NCBI GenBank assembly: GCA_006503535.1
Contig: QYRS01000008.1
Location: forward strand, 2,356,001-2,420,000
Direction: 5' to 3'
DNA: 64,000 nucleotides
Source: Arthrinium phaeospermum
Taxonomy: Eukaryota > Ascomycota > Sordariomycetes > Amphisphaeriales > Apiosporaceae
In this document: positions 20,768-34,171 of the stretch, one piece after another
Numbering within the stretch: the stretch's first letter is position 1
Layout: every line of letters starts with the position of its first letter
Made by a program: the position numbers and the translations under genes
Notes under the pieces: generated by a model
The model's input: only the letters and a program-made list of their open reading frames with translations
Databases searched by the model: none
What the model was told of the DNA's origin: nothing

Positions 20768-23700
20768 TAGGTCCCTTCCGGGTAGATCGTCAATGCCGCC
20801 GGAGGTCTCGGGTATAGTGTACGTATGTTACTTGTCAAGGTTTCTCTTTGAAGGAGACCCCATCCATCCTCTAGCAAGAATGTAAGGGTTAGATCCAAGC
20901 CGCTTTTCACCACAAAGCGAAACCTGCCCAAGAACGCATTGATACCCGCCGTTAGAGTAGCGTCAGGCAATGGCAAATGGTGGGATTGCGCGCGAAGGAG
21001 ATACCGGAAAGGTGAGATTTCGATGTCGAGATAAGCTACCGAAACCAGAGGTGCCACGCACCACACAAGGAGGTGACTGGAGCTGGAAGCCAAGAGCTGC
21101 TTCTCTCAATTGGAGGGGCCCGCTACTTTACGAGACCATGCCGTGTCGGGCTGCCAAGTTTCTTCTCTTTTTTCTTGCTTCCTCTCACACGCCTCTCTGT
21201 CAATGGTGCATCTGGTTTGGCTAAAATCTGCTTGGTACCAAGATATTAGTCTCGATGCGGTTGGGTGTTCGAAGTTCAATAAAGACGAAGCAACAACCTG
21301 TTTTCGAGCAACAGCGGGAAGCAAGACAACAGACAATCAATGGGCGAAACCGCGAAGAGAGGGCCAATAGGATGCTCGCGGGGTTCAGTGCTTTCTTAGG
21401 CCGACCAGGGGGTGGCATTGGCGAGCAATTGGCAATTGGCACCCATTGGCATTGCGCGCCCGCCCTGCGCCAATCAGCGTCTCGGGCTGGCCGTACCAGC
21501 TTGCCCAACCCGGGCCAGCGACAAAATAACACACCCACTTCCCACACGCTCGCCCCGGTAAAAATGTAGCCCCTATCCCCTATCCAGCAAGCACCAGCCA
21601 GCTCCGGGTAGCCCAGCCAGCACGCACGCAGCACAAGGAAGCAGCAGCTCTCTCTCGCCTCGCCTCGGAACTTACAGAGTTCGGTTAGAGTGTTCTTCGC
21701 TCCTCGCACCATCCAAGTGATCGACACGGCATTCAGCATTCAGCTGCTTGTTTGTGCACGCTTGCTTGATTCCCGTGTGTTGTTGGTTTCCTGCTTTCTC
21801 TCGTAATATATCTGTCGTGCTTGACGCAAACCGGATGCAATATTGATGATGGTCCAGCGGCACATGCGTCTGTTTGCGCATCTATTGAAATGATAGGCAT
21901 TTGATATGGGATAACCACATGCAGAAAAGGACAGCTGGCTTGGCATCATTCATTCCGCAGCCCTTCTACGACCCAGCACTAGGGAGATGAAATATGATGT
22001 CATGATCTGGAAGATCTTGTGGTGGGCCATTCAGCTTGATTTGATCTAATCACTAGAATTACCACCCACGCGAAGAACACGAGGGTGCTTCGACACCGTC
22101 GGCCGTGAGTGTCGTATTAACGATGAGGCGGGAAAGCATGGGATTTTATCTGTATCCTGCGGTTCCGAACCTCACCACACCATTCTTCGGTCATGCCCGC
22201 AGTTTTCCTACCTCGACCAACACTACTTGCCAAATACAATCAACAAACAAGTCTACTTTATTAGGCGCTTGGCACAACTAAGCAACTAAGATCTGACCAT
22301 GCGCGGAGCGACCCGCGGGCTGCGAAAGAGGGTAGGTACAGTAGTAGCTATCATCATAGTGCATTTTGACTTTCATTCTCGTTGGGGTGTCAAACGCGGT
22401 CGAAAAGGGCGTCTGGACCAAATATCGTCTGCATGTAGACAAGCGCGCCACGTTTTCTCGACGCTCCTCTCCCCCACGTTGAAGAAGCCGTCGAAAACCT
22501 GATGGACTGGACTGACGGACGGACTGACTGAGACCAAATGATGCAAATGCACGCGACCACGGATAGAGAGACAGAGTTTGTTTCAAACAATGAAAGTGAT
22601 AGTCGTCCTCGATGGGCCCTGGATCTTGGCGATTCCGTCCACAGAAGGGCCACAGTACAGGATTTTAGAGTTTTGCGGTAGACATCGCGGCCTTGGAAAA
22701 TCCGAACAAAAACCATGGCGCATGGACGGATTCTCGAACACTGAGCTACAAGATTGGGCTGAAAGGATCATCAGCCTTACTTGCTCCCGGCCTCGTCATA
22801 AGTTATGGGGAACACAATAACCAGGCGACGAAGAAAAAGGGGACCCTTGAACCCTTTGAACTTTCGCCATGACTTTTGGGATCACATTCCGCACTGGAGA
22901 CCAGGGGGGAAAAGTTGGAAATACCACCAACAATACATGACTCTTTCTCTTCTCGAGATCAGAAACAATTGATGCGCCCTTACGTGGAGCCGGATTGTCT
23001 TAAACGAGATGGTGATGAGCTCTTGTTGACGCTGCTAGCCGACACCTTACAGCTTATCAGGAGTCCCAGGTGCCAGGCTGGTCGATCAATTGATCAACAT
23101 GATGACATGGCCCTGCACCACCAGCACCAGCAGTTGACGGCCTTTCGTAACGCGGGCCCTGCTGGGAATGATTACAGGGAGACCCAGGTATCGGGTAGAG
23201 ACAGTTCATCGGATTGCTGATGCGGTTCCCCCCTCCCATCAATCAACTTTCGTAAGCTGCTGTAGCTTCGCTCTGGTCCCGTGTATGCAAGCAAGCCCGC
23301 ATAGTTGCTTTTGGGGCGGTTGCACAAACTCATGGCCGAATGACACGGCAGTAGTAGTTTCAGATGCATGCATATTCGATGATGATAGAATGTCGGTGGG
23401 CAGCCAGCAGGGAGCAAAGCGGTCTACAACTACCCAGATACAGCAAGTACGACGACGCCGACGACGACGACGACTACTCAGCTGACAGCCCAGCCAGCCA
23501 TCAAGAGGCGGCATTGAATGCGAGATATTACGAGCAGCAGCGATGTGCCGTCTCGTAACAATTTCTGATACTCGCTCGGCAAATTAACCAAGGACCTCAT
23601 GCCAGGCGCCAGGGGGCTTGCTTATCGCACATATACTGCACATATTAGAGAGCGAGCGAGCTGGGCGCTATTCTAGGAAACGCCGTTAACAAAGCTCTGG

Positions 23701-26700
23701 AGTTTCCATGGACAAATGAGAAGCTTTGTTGATATAGCAGCTCTTTGACGATCAAGCAATACACGTACGTCCTCACGTACGCGCCGAGCCAGCGTATGGC
23801 TAAGAAACATGGGGAAAGAGGAGTCATATCAATCACAACAACAGCGCATCGAGGGTGGGCCGCATCCGAACGCAGTCTATGCGCATGAAAGTGTGCAAAT
23901 GCCTCTCGGGGCGGGTATTCAAGACGGCAGGAGCCCGAGATGGGAACGGCTGAAGGACGCCTTTTAGGGCAATGGGCGATATAGGTACCACGGACATAGC
24001 GATAGATAGCTAGCTGCAAGCATGCATAGCACATGGATAGCATCACTAAGCAGATGTTTAAAGAGTCTCGCATCGAACGACGTTCGGTGTGTGCGAGAGA
24101 AAGAGGTGTTTTTGCGACGTTGCAACAACGCTTTCTGAACATATTAAAGTTTGTCTACGGTCACAACGCTCCGACGTTCGAACGTTGCTGTCAGTCAGGT
24201 CAGTCAGTGAGCAGAGCATCGTTTGGTGATCGCTCCATGTGCATGATCTCATGATTGGGCCGGGTGTCGTCGTATTAGCTAGCTAGCAGAGGAGGGATTA
24301 GCAGAGGCACAGAAAAAAAACAATTTGATTCTCGTGCGCAAAATAGCATGTTTTCTTCTGCTATTCGCCGGCCAGCTTGGCGCCCTGAGCCCAGTCGTCG
24401 AAACATGGCGGGTTTCAAGTTTCATGTTGGTGGGCCGCGATGCCCCTCACCCCTCTGACCCCTGTCGGTTTGCTCGTTGTTAGATGTGGACAGCGGCTTG
24501 GCGGGACGAGATGCGTGATGTGTACCATGGAGATTGGGAGAGCGAGATAGGGCAAGCAGAAAACGGGCGGAGTGTTTCGTTGTTCAATAGTGTGGGCGCT
24601 GGACAAGAAGCTGGCAGGCTGGGCAAGCGAGTTTAGCACGCCTGGACTGGAGATACTTGTTATCCGCCGGCTCCCCAGTGGACGCTGGGTAAACTTCGAG
24701 GAATCATCTCGAGCAATCTAGAACTCCTCATTGGCTCGCCACGGGCTTAGACGAGCAATTAAACTTGAGGTCTTTTTTTCCGTCTCTCTCTCTCGAAATT
24801 CCGTTCTAACCTCCGGCCTACGGACGTTGACTTGCCGCGTGGCAGCGTGGTTCCTAGCCTGGGACGATGGTGCATAGTCGGTTGATAGTGGTTTCTTCTA
24901 TACGTCGCATCGTAAGCCTTCCGTGCATGCTTATCGCGTGGATGATCCCTAAAAATAAGCATGGGCTTTTTTGTTGCCTCTTACTGCCCTGCCTTGGATG
25001 ATGTTGTTGACTGTTGTAGTGTGTCTCTCGCTGCGACGCTGCGCAAATTAGCAATGCTTCGGCCATGGGGGCAGAGCGCCTGACGATTAGTTTCCCGAAG
25101 AGGCAAGCTGCGAAACATCCGGGGGATGTGCAAAAGGTGGCGATAAATGGGATGCCGGTATGTAACACCATCGCTCTCGACCATATGTTCGTTGGTTCCC
25201 TATTTGTTTGTTTGGATCAATTGGGGAGGGTCCCCGACCAACCTTACCGGCGGACTTTTTCCCCGCCCGCCCAGTCGCTGTCGCTGTCGCCTCTCGTGAG
25301 TTGCATCGTCTAAGCTAACCTCCTAATAAGACTGTACGGTATGGACGTGAGGCTCGAGATAGGAGGCCGCACCACAACAACGTGAAAGGAGGACCGACCG
25401 CTTGGTTCTGCGCTTGCGTAGAGTCGACGACTAATACGGCAAGTAGCTTGGAATATCCCAGCTGGGTGAGGCCCGGTGGACAGGTCAGCTAGGCTTTTAG
25501 TGAGCTTTCTTCGTTGCGGACCCCAGTACTGCCCAGGCGCCGCCAAAATCATAGGGCCCTGTGTGAGGGAGATCAATCATGTACCGGCTGGTACTTGTGT
25601 TTTTCCCTCCTCGCGCACAAAAAATAGCGAAATCGCCTGTGGAGTACCGACAGCACCCGATCTCCGGCCGGCTTCGTCACTGGACGATCCCCAAGAAGAC
25701 GATCTTCAGCCAGACATGCCCTTTTCGAAGGCGGGATAATTGCGCTCTCGTCATCCCCCTCCATGCTATCACAGGCAGAGACAGGCAGACGAGACTATTC
25801 TACTGGACGAGACGGCTATGATTGATTATGGGGTCGCTCTGCGTGGCCACCGTTTAGCTTCAGGGGAGAGGGGGAAACTACGGAAACGGCTGTTCACGAA
25901 AGGAAAAGTCGCTCATAATATTCTCTCTCGCAATTGACCCATTCAGAAACCCATTCGCATGTGAGGGAGGCAAGGTGTTGGCAAGCTGGGGCAATCATTA
26001 ACCCTCCCCCATCAGCTTACGGGCTCCAAAAGTCCCCTGGCTCCTGGCCAGTGGCAGCCTGCTCTCTGGCGACTGGGCGAGTTTCACACCAGCAGCCGCT
26101 GTGCCTGTGCCGCTCCTCGAGGAATTAACAGCCAATCATGGCCTCATGTTTGCCCAATGTCGGGCAGGAGGACTTAGATCGTCACGCCTGCATTTTGCCA
26201 TCATCCACATATTTGCTTTATGCAACGCATTTTTTTCTTTCTTTCTCTCTCTGAACTGCTTCCCCTTCCTGTCAACGAACGGCACCTCGGTGTGTGTGGG
26301 ATTGGACCCTGGAAAGTCTAAATAGCGAGATTTCCGGTGCGAGATATGGAACATTGATAGTCGTTAACAATGACATACATGTTTCCGCTCATGCGGCCGG
26401 TAGGTACCTCGAGGGTTGTTGTCTCTCAAGGTCTTTGACTGGAATTAAACGCTTCTGGTTGCGGGCCACACAGCGCCAATGATCGTCGACCAGTAAGTCA
26501 GTCAGTACGTAACGTCCATACCTAAACGTACCTGTCTGTGGTTGGTGCAGGCGTACCCCATTCTCACGAACTGGGGATTTCGCACGTTAACCACTGCAGA
26601 TTGGTACGGCCTTGTCGTTCTCTGCAGTCAGCAAGAGGGGAGAGGGAGGGCCCAGGCTGCAGGGTCGTATCGAGAGGGGGAAATAAAGCTGTGGCCAATC

Positions 26701-28193
26701 ATTGACCCCCAGCTCTCACGGTTCTGGTTTCGTTTTGCCAGCAGCGCTCAACTCTACTAGCATGACAATGGAAAGGTTCGTGATTCTATATTAATTGATC
26801 AAATGTTACTGGCGTTGTTCGCTAGCTGGCTCGACTGGTTAGATGTAGTTCATAGCTCAGGGCTCATGGTTCGTGTTAGTCGTCCCGCGGGAGGCCGGAA
26901 CACCACGAGGTATCAAAAAGACCGAAAGTCTGGACACGGGAGGCTCTGCCTGGCTAGTGACATTCCTCGAGGGTATAGTCGTGCAGTTAGCTGCCTCTAA
27001 GCCTGCTACTTTGGTAGTAGGGAGGTATTATAATGGGCAATCAGCGGCGAATCAGCATCAACTTCAGCTCTCATTTCAAACCCAAAGATTGAGTGAATGC
27101 ATTTGGGATAGAAGAAGGTTATTGTTATCTCTAAGGTTGTTGTACACCTAAACCTACGGGTACAGAATCCGGATGTCGTCGATATTCATCAGATGTGTGA
27201 AGCAGTTTCTCTCAGTAAGCAGGCAGGTTGGCAGCTTGTGTCAATCAATGGGCAGTTTTCCCATTGTTCCCAGCTGCTGAACCGGTGAAGCCAACCGTAA
27301 GCAGAAGATGCCAAGAGCCCCATTGATGGTCCCATTCCCGAATTCCATTGGCTCCTGGGGCCATCTACCCGCTAGAACCGGAAGTACCTAGATGTACTCT
27401 TGGTCAATTGCGCTAGCGAGAGATAAAACATAGCGAGCTACGCTAGACAGGTGGGAGTCAGAAATAGGGTGGCATTCAGTGGACGCAACCAACGCTTATT
27501 TGAAACCACCATAGAGAAAAGGAGGGACCCAACATCCTACGTGAGCTACGTACATGTCTCCATGTCTCCCCCCCCATGCCAGGCCCATGTACTTGTATCC
27601 AGGCAGCCCGAAGTGAAAGCAGGGTCCAAAGTCGAAGCGGAAGGTCAAGTTCAATGCAGGCAAGCATCTCTGGATTGTCAGCAAACAATCGTCCACTCCC
27701 TCACCACTACTACTAATCCAACAGCCGACCGCCCACAGACACGTTGCAGGCATTTCTCGCCGTTTCGAGTCGTCGTGCGAAAGAGTGGCCCAAAAACATT
27801 TCCAAGGTTTCCCTTCTCGAGAGCTCCAGGAATAATCCTCGACCTTGAGTCACACCCACCTTGGATTTTGAGCCTTAAGTACTTGCGGCGGACGACATCT
27901 GATCTGGGCTGCGCTTTGTCCCGAATCTTGGACCGACTGGAGTCACAGATCCATCCGAACTTCCATCTAGCCCAGCATTACTTGTGCCAGACAAAAAGTT
28001 ACAAGTAAATAGACGACGTCCCGACGGCTTCCGGTTGTCGTCACGCCTCTCGCCGATTATCCCACCGCATTGATAACCCATTGGCAGTTCGTCTCATGCT
28101 GAACTAAGAGAGAGCCACCACCACCCCCCAATCCCTCTCTTGCAACTCCCCAAACCGCCCCCCTCCTCCAGCTTGAGCTCCTGGTAGGACATT
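20768..28193. other. 7.4 kb without a recognisable gene
   Basis: A long stretch between the PH/LRR gene and the MAPKKK. Codon-like frames stay short and show no motif; the longest, at 27451-28008, has no family resemblance. Around 21540-21800 there is a CT- and CA-rich stretch (repeated CAGC and CTCTCTC) like a fungal transcription start and 5' untranslated region, but no coding exon follows in frame. Just before 28193 is a C-rich stretch typical of a fungal 5' leader. Long upstream regions are common for signalling genes in filamentous fungi, so most may be regulatory or noncoding. Confidence 0.5.
23451..23474. repeat. short imperfect GAC trinucleotide repeat
   Basis: Eight GAC-phase triplets with one GCC interruption. 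No coding frame is associated with it. Confidence 0.7.
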
Positions 28194-31030
28194 ATGGCCA
28201 TGTTGGCTTCCAAGTCCTCCTTCCCAGCTTCGCTGGCCACGACTGGCACCACTTTGACCGCCAACTCCGCTTCCAACATGCCGCCCTCGCGCAGGGCTCC
28301 CGCTATGCCTTCGTCGGGCACCGGCTTCGCCAGCCCGACCAACTCCGAATTCTCAGATACCGAGGGTCCTGACGCCGTTAAGAACTGGACCGAAGACCAG
28401 GTCTGCGAATACCTCCGGAGCGTCAGATGCGGCGAATACGAGAAGCTGTTTCGCAAGAACAACATCAATGGCGAGAACCTCTTAGAAATGGACAAGGATG
28501 TGCTCAAGGAAATGGGCATCGAGAAAGTCGGCGATCGCGTTCGCCTGTTCCTGGGTATCAAGAAGTTAAGGACCAAGGCTTACGCCAACGTGAAGAAGCG
28601 CAATAGGGTGAGTGCCCCCCTCGAGCTGACCTGGACGGTGCTAGGTAGAGATTCCCCGCGGTCGCGATCGGCTCAGCTGATGATGATGATGTTTGGTAGG
28701 ATTCTTTTGGGCACCTGGAGCCCACGCAGTTCACACCCTCCACCGGCTCCCCGAGGCCATCGAACGCCGGCTCAGCTGGCAGGGCCATGCCGACGCCTCC
28801 CAACAAAAGGTATTCTCGGCAAATCGACCTGTCGAGCTTTGGCATGAACCCACCCGCCTCCGCCTCCCGACCCAACTCCCCGCTTCCCAGCGCAGACATG
28901 CGCGCGCGACAGCAAAGATACCCCAACCAACAACACTACATGAGCAATGCTACGCCTAGCAACTCGACGGGGAGACAACCCGGGTCTCCCCCTGAGCCTC
29001 AGTCCGGCCGTCTGGTAAATACCCACACCCGAAACCAATCTAGTGTGGACGGCTCGCTGATGGCTGGTCTACCACAGGGCCAAGACGTAATTCGTGTTAT
29101 TTCGACAGGTGGCGTGACCAAGGTCGTCAAGATCGCCGGATGCCAGACATGCGAAGAAGTGATGCGGACGACACTGCGGAAATTCGCCCTCCGCGAAGAC
29201 CACGATCGCAACTACTGCTTCTGGGTGCTGGCCGGCGTCGAACCCGACCCTAAGCAATGTCGGCGGCTTGGAGACACGGAACTGTGGCGCATCATCAAAG
29301 ATCAGAAGCGACCGGAGCGAAACCGACTCATCCTCCGGAGGGTCCCGTCAGGGGAGCCTGGTGAGTCTGAGCTGCAAAGAGCTGCGGCCATTGCTATGGA
29401 AGAAGCCCAGCAGAACCATACCCGCGCGATAGAGAACGTCGACAAGAGGAGTCAGTTGAAGGTACAGAAACTCCTTGGTGAGAGCTGGGATGAGGGCCTA
29501 CAGCAACCGCTATCGCCCATATCCTACCAAGACCGCGAACGCAACTTCCAGAACGCCGCCAAGGACCTGGAGCGACCTGCCTCGAACGAGGTTGTCTCTC
29601 CTGGGCGAAGAAACAAGGGCCTGCTGCGGCCGTTTGGTAGCATGAGACCTCCCAGCGAGCTCATTACTTCTGACTTGACATCATACTTCCCCGACCATCC
29701 TCGTGAGGATATCGACCGGACTGTCCGCCTGTCGATGCGCAGATCCACGCGCCTGAGCAAGGTTAATAGCCGCTTGAGCGTGGCCAGCAACCTCAGCTTT
29801 GCTTCGAGTGTTCAAGATGCCCCTCCGATTCCCACAATAGCTGATAACTGGCTGGGCGCAAATCAAATGGCCAAGGTACGGCCACGTGATCCCAGCCGAC
29901 TGCAACACCAATACCGAGACTCTGTCGCCTCTTCTATATTGGGAACACTGCAAGAAGAGTCGCCGGTTGAGCCCAACCGCAAATCATATGTGTCCTTTGC
30001 CGACAGCGGCTCTGACAGTGCCGGTATCAGCGTTACCGATCCTGACGGTAACGTGGTCCAGCAAAACAGCTATTTCGATGAGACGAGCACCCAAGGCTCC
30101 GGATCCGCAAAGGAGCTCACCCAAGCCCTGCAAGAAGATGGCGAAGATGCCGACGAAGAGCTCGCAAGCTTCCTGGCCGGTGAGTCGTGGGATGACAACA
30201 AATGGATGAAGGGTGCCCTCATTGGTCAGGGTGCCTTTGGTTCTGTCTACCTCGCACTCCACGCTGTAACGGGAGAGCTGCTTGCTGTGAAGCAAGTCGA
30301 GGCCTCTTCTCCTGGTGCCAACAGCCAGAACGATGCTCGCAAGAAGAGCATGATCGAAGCGCTTAAGCGCGAGATCAGTTTGCTGCGTGATCTGCGCCAC
30401 CCCAACATCGTGCAGTACCTTGGCTGCAGCACATCGGCGGATTACTTGAACATTTTCCTCGAGTATGTCCCTGGTGGCTCGGTTCAAACCATGCTCAACT
30501 CCTATGGAGCTTTGCCCGAGCCTCTGGTACGGAGTTTCGTCCGACAAATCTTGGAGGGTCTGTCGTACCTGCACAACCAGGAGATCATCCACAGAGATAT
30601 CAAGGGCGCCAACATTCTTGTCGACAACAAGGGAACTATCAAGATTTCCGATTTCGGTATTAGCAAGAAGCTCGAGGCCACCAACATACTGAACGGCGCA
30701 GCGAACAACAAGCACCGCCCTTCGCTCCAGGGATCTGTCTTCTGGATGGCCCCTGAGGTCGTCAAGCAGACCTCGTATACACGAAAGGCTGATATTTGGT
30801 CGCTGGGCTGCCTGGTCGTCGAGATGATGACCGGTACCCATCCGTTCCCTGACTGCTCCCAGCTGCAGGCCATCTTCAAGATCGGCGGTGGTCGAGCTTC
30901 ACCCACTATCCCTGACACTGCCAGTGCCGAGGCTCAAGAGTTCCTCGCCCAGACATTCGAGCTGGACCACAACCTGAGGCCTAGCGCTGATGATTTGATG
31001 CTGAGCTCCTTCTTGACGCCCATCACATAG
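28194..31030 (+). CDS. nrc-1: MAPKK kinase of the Ste11/NRC-1 type, 2 exons, 914 aa
   Basis: Serine/threonine MAP kinase kinase kinase acting upstream of the Fus3/Kss1-type cascade that controls mating, fusion and invasive growth. Exon 1 28194-28607, exon 2 28700-31030; the donor GTGAGT follows KKRNR and the acceptor TAG precedes DSFGHLEP, phase 0. A SAM domain at about residues 62-130 (WTEDQVCEYLRSV, LLEMDKDVLKEMGI) would bind an Ste50-like adaptor. A Ras-binding-like domain follows at about 245-335 (VIRVISTGGVTKVV to LILRRV). A Ser-rich linker leads to the kinase at about 640-912: GQGAFGSV, the catalytic Lys in LLAVKQVE, HRDIKGAN, SDFGISKK and WMAPEVV, all intact. Length and domain order match Neurospora NRC-1 and Magnaporthe Mst11. 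The symbol is by orthology and depends on the organism. Confidence 0.93.
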
Positions 31031-32186
31031 GAAGTCGAAGACGACAAGAAGGCCGAGACGCCCAGATCCAGATATTCATCTTTGAGCATCTGATTTGGGC
31101 ATCCGGTTGCCGGGGCTTTCTGGGAAAGCCTCGTCAAAGTCTCTAAACATCACACAGTCGAGCCTTGGACTGCCCCTAAGTTCTCTCGACGCCACGACGA
31201 ATGGTGGTACCATAAGGAGGAGTTTGTTGAAATAGGCGTGGGTGCCTATCTCTCAAGGAAAGCACTACCACCATGACATCAGTGCTGGTGAACTGGAACA
31301 TGCTTGGGCCTTTCTTCGATCTCCAAACTATCTTCACTTCCCTTTCTCCCTATTTAGAGCTTACACCTTTTTTCTTCTTCTTTTGCCGTCACACTTTCGT
31401 TTGCGACGATTTAAGTCTCTTGGCCTTTCCATTTAATGGCCAAGGAGACCGGGGCCGTTTTCCTTTTTTTCTCTTATACCCACACACCCCCACCACTCCT
31501 TGTTCCGAGGTTCACGACGACACTTTTGCTTTACTGAGAAGCGAGAGACGATGGTGGCAAGATTTGTTTCTCCACCCTTTTCGACGAACCACCCCAATCC
31601 CCTTCTTGTACAACTAGATTTTACTATTACTATAACAACTTCGTCCCTACGAAACCCCCACTCAATTCACGTTGATTGGGTGGACGACAAGGGACGAAGG
31701 ACGAGACACATGATTCATACAGGAGATACACACACATTCACCCACCCAACCACACACCCACACACACACACAACACAAGATGGCGGCGGGGACATCGCAT
31801 GGAAACGGAAACGGAAACGGAATTAAGAGATGATGAGACCGATTGTTGGTTGGGACGTCCCAATGGCGCTTACCCGACGAGATCGGCAAGGGGGATCTCT
31901 ATAATATATTGGTTGACAGGTGGCAGGCAAAGGCAAAGGCAGCATGGCGAGGTGCGTTAGGGGGGCGGCGAAGAGCATAGCATAGCGAAGCAAAATACCG
32001 TGCAAATAAGCAAAGTTGACTTTTTCCCCACCCCACTTCCATTGACCTGATGAAGAAGAATCTTGATGTGATCGTGATTACGTGCGTGGTTATTTATGTG
32101 TGGAATGGCTGGCCCTCTTTTCATTTAGTTGAACTCTCCATCAGCCATTCTCTTTGCGAAACTCTCATGGAATCTTTCCATCTTGG
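31031..32186. other. intergenic between convergent genes
   Basis: Contains the 3' flank of the MAPKKK gene, with T-rich tracts near 31360-31480, and no coding frame I trust. Simple repeats lie near 31730-31820. Confidence 0.5.
31729..31819. repeat. CA-rich and GGAAAC simple repeats
   Basis: An ACCC/ACAC-rich stretch (31729-31779) is followed by three GGAAAC-phase units at 31801-31818. No gene is associated. Confidence 0.7.
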
Positions 32187-33540
32187 TCATGGCTCTCTCG
32201 TGGCGAGTACGGTACCCTTGACACAGAGCCCGCCGTGCTGGTTCTCGATCCAGACGTCGTGCTTCTGCTGCTCGGCCTCCCCGTCGCGCAGTTTCTTCTC
32301 GGGCGGGCTCCGCACGCAGACGGTCATTTTCTGGTCCGCGTACAGAGGCGCCAGGTTGCGGTAGTCGATGCGCTGGACCGTGAGCTCGCGAGAGGAGGCC
32401 ACGTCTGCGGCGCGGCAGCTGCGGCGCAGGACCTCGAGCAGGAGGTTCAGGCACAGGGGCCCGTGGACGAGGAGGCCCGGGCGGCGCTCGACTTCTTGGG
32501 AGTAGCGCTCGTCCAGGTGGATTAGGTGGGCGTTGTAGGAGAGGGCGCTGAAGTGGAAGAGGAGGGTGCGGTCGGGGGTTAGGGCGTGGGCGTGGGTGGG
32601 GTGGTAGGGGACTGGAGGGGGGTTTGGTAGGTTAGCTTTTTGTTCGGGTTGCTTATATTGAAGACATAGAGGGAGAGGGGGAGGGAGTGATGGGGGCGAG
32701 TTGGTACTAGCCTTTGATGAGCTTCTCCGACTTCGCTGCTGCTCCCGGGGATGAGCCCGATGATTCCTCCGTCTGCTTGCGCATGAACACTAGGGTCCGC
32801 ACCTCCCGCACCGCCTCACTCTGGCACAGCTCAAACGGCCCCCGTTCTCGCTGCCGGCTGGCCCGGCCGTAGCGGCGCAGGACCTCGACGAAGACCTTTT
32901 CGCCGCCGGGCGGGCCGCGGACCTGGACGTCCTGGATCCGCTCCGCGCACACGGCGGGCGTGCCGTTTTGTCGGAGTAGGCCGGGGAACTCGATCGAGCC
33001 GCCGGCCCACATGCGCCGCTCGAAGGGGAGGCCCGGGCTGTGGTACGGGTCCGTCCCGTCCGGGCAGAGGCGCGAGGGCGGCAGGGCCGGGGGGAAGTGG
33101 AGGAGGTGGTGGCCTTGGGGGAGGATGTCGTAGGCGGGGAAGGGGTGGTGGTTGGGGTCCTGGGGTTGGGGGTGGTAGTTGTAGGAACGAGGGAGTTTGT
33201 TTTTATGGTTATTGCCATTGCCGTCCAGGTACTCGGAGAGCGAGAGGTCGAAGAGATAGGACGGGATGTTGGAGAGGGCGTCGTAGGTCAGTTGCTCCGG
33301 CCGGGACAGCATCTCGGCGCGGAGGCGCTCGATGTCGAGTGGGGCCTGGGCCGCGGCCGGGGAGGGGGAGGAGGCATGGTGAGGAGACTGGGATGGTGAG
33401 AATGAGAGATGCCTGGAATTGGAGAACTCGCGCTTTTGTTTCACCATAGATAGTGAAGCGCGAAGCGCATGAGACTCATAATGGCAGAGTCGGACCAGAT
33501 GGCGGCCACAAGTGAGGGTGGTGGCATGCCTGGTCGCCAT
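32187..33540 (-). CDS. Htd2-like mitochondrial 3-hydroxyacyl-thioester dehydratase, 2 exons, 417 aa
   Basis: Probable hot-dog-fold dehydratase of mitochondrial fatty acid synthesis. Minus-strand exon 1 33540-32712, exon 2 32611-32187. The N terminus (MATRHATTLTCGRHLVRLCH, several Arg and no acid for the first 30 or so residues) looks like a mitochondrial targeting peptide. Exon 2 holds the conserved LLFHFSALSYNAHLIHLD motif with the catalytic Asn/His region and LLVHGPLCLNLLLEVL, both typical of Htd2. The intron is unusual: only a GC donor (AAAG followed by GCTAGT, 32711-32710) paired with the CCAG acceptor at 32613-32612 keeps the frame, joining IK to VPYHPTHA. A CTAAC branch-like site sits about 20 bp upstream of the acceptor. 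The GT next to it would put exon 2 out of frame. Confidence 0.8.
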
Positions 33541-34171
33541 TTTTGCGCCGGGTTTATAAGTCCAGTATTGTGAGCATTACCTCCAAGTCTATGTACTTAA
33601 GACAGCCACTGTAGTCTTCAAGTACGGAACGTTAGCTATCAGAGCTATGAAAAAGCAACTAAGGGTGGTGGCTGTACCAATTGACAGACAGACATTGAGC
33701 TGAAAGAGGCACTCGGGATGAAGGCCTCACCAGCCAATCACTGCTAATATTCAGCAAGTGACTGAATTGGCGGCAGGGATGGCAGCTCGATGCGCTAGAA
33801 GCAAGGGTCCCAATTCTCGGGTCGCCGGTCGCGTCACGACTCTCGTCAATTTAGCGTCCAGTTTTAGCCGGGTACATTAGCACCCTGTCAAGCTGCAGGC
33901 AGCACCGCAGGTACCTAATTTACGCGACCGAGCTCAAGGCAGGCGCGTCGTTGAAGTGGTTCGGTCACGTCAAGCAAATATCCATTGCTCTACAGATGGA
34001 TATCTCCAACCAACTGCAACCCCATGTTATTTATGAACAACAGCCCATTCGCCATAATTGTGTTGCTGGTTGCCTGATACTACTAGTCTATTCCGTCGCA
34101 TAGGCAGTGATCGACAACCTTTTTCTTTCTTCTTTCATTTTTTGACCAGCTTCAACTGTAAATTACCTGGC
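33541..34171. other. divergent intergenic region
   Basis: Upstream of both the dehydratase gene (minus) and DNA ligase (plus). A T/C-rich stretch near 34118-34146 just before the first ligase ATG looks like a leader or transcription start. No gene is seen. Confidence 0.5.

Noticed and set aside
27451..28008. 185-codon plus-strand frame upstream of the MAPKKK
   Set aside because: No motif, low-complexity start and position in the likely leader; best explained as chance.
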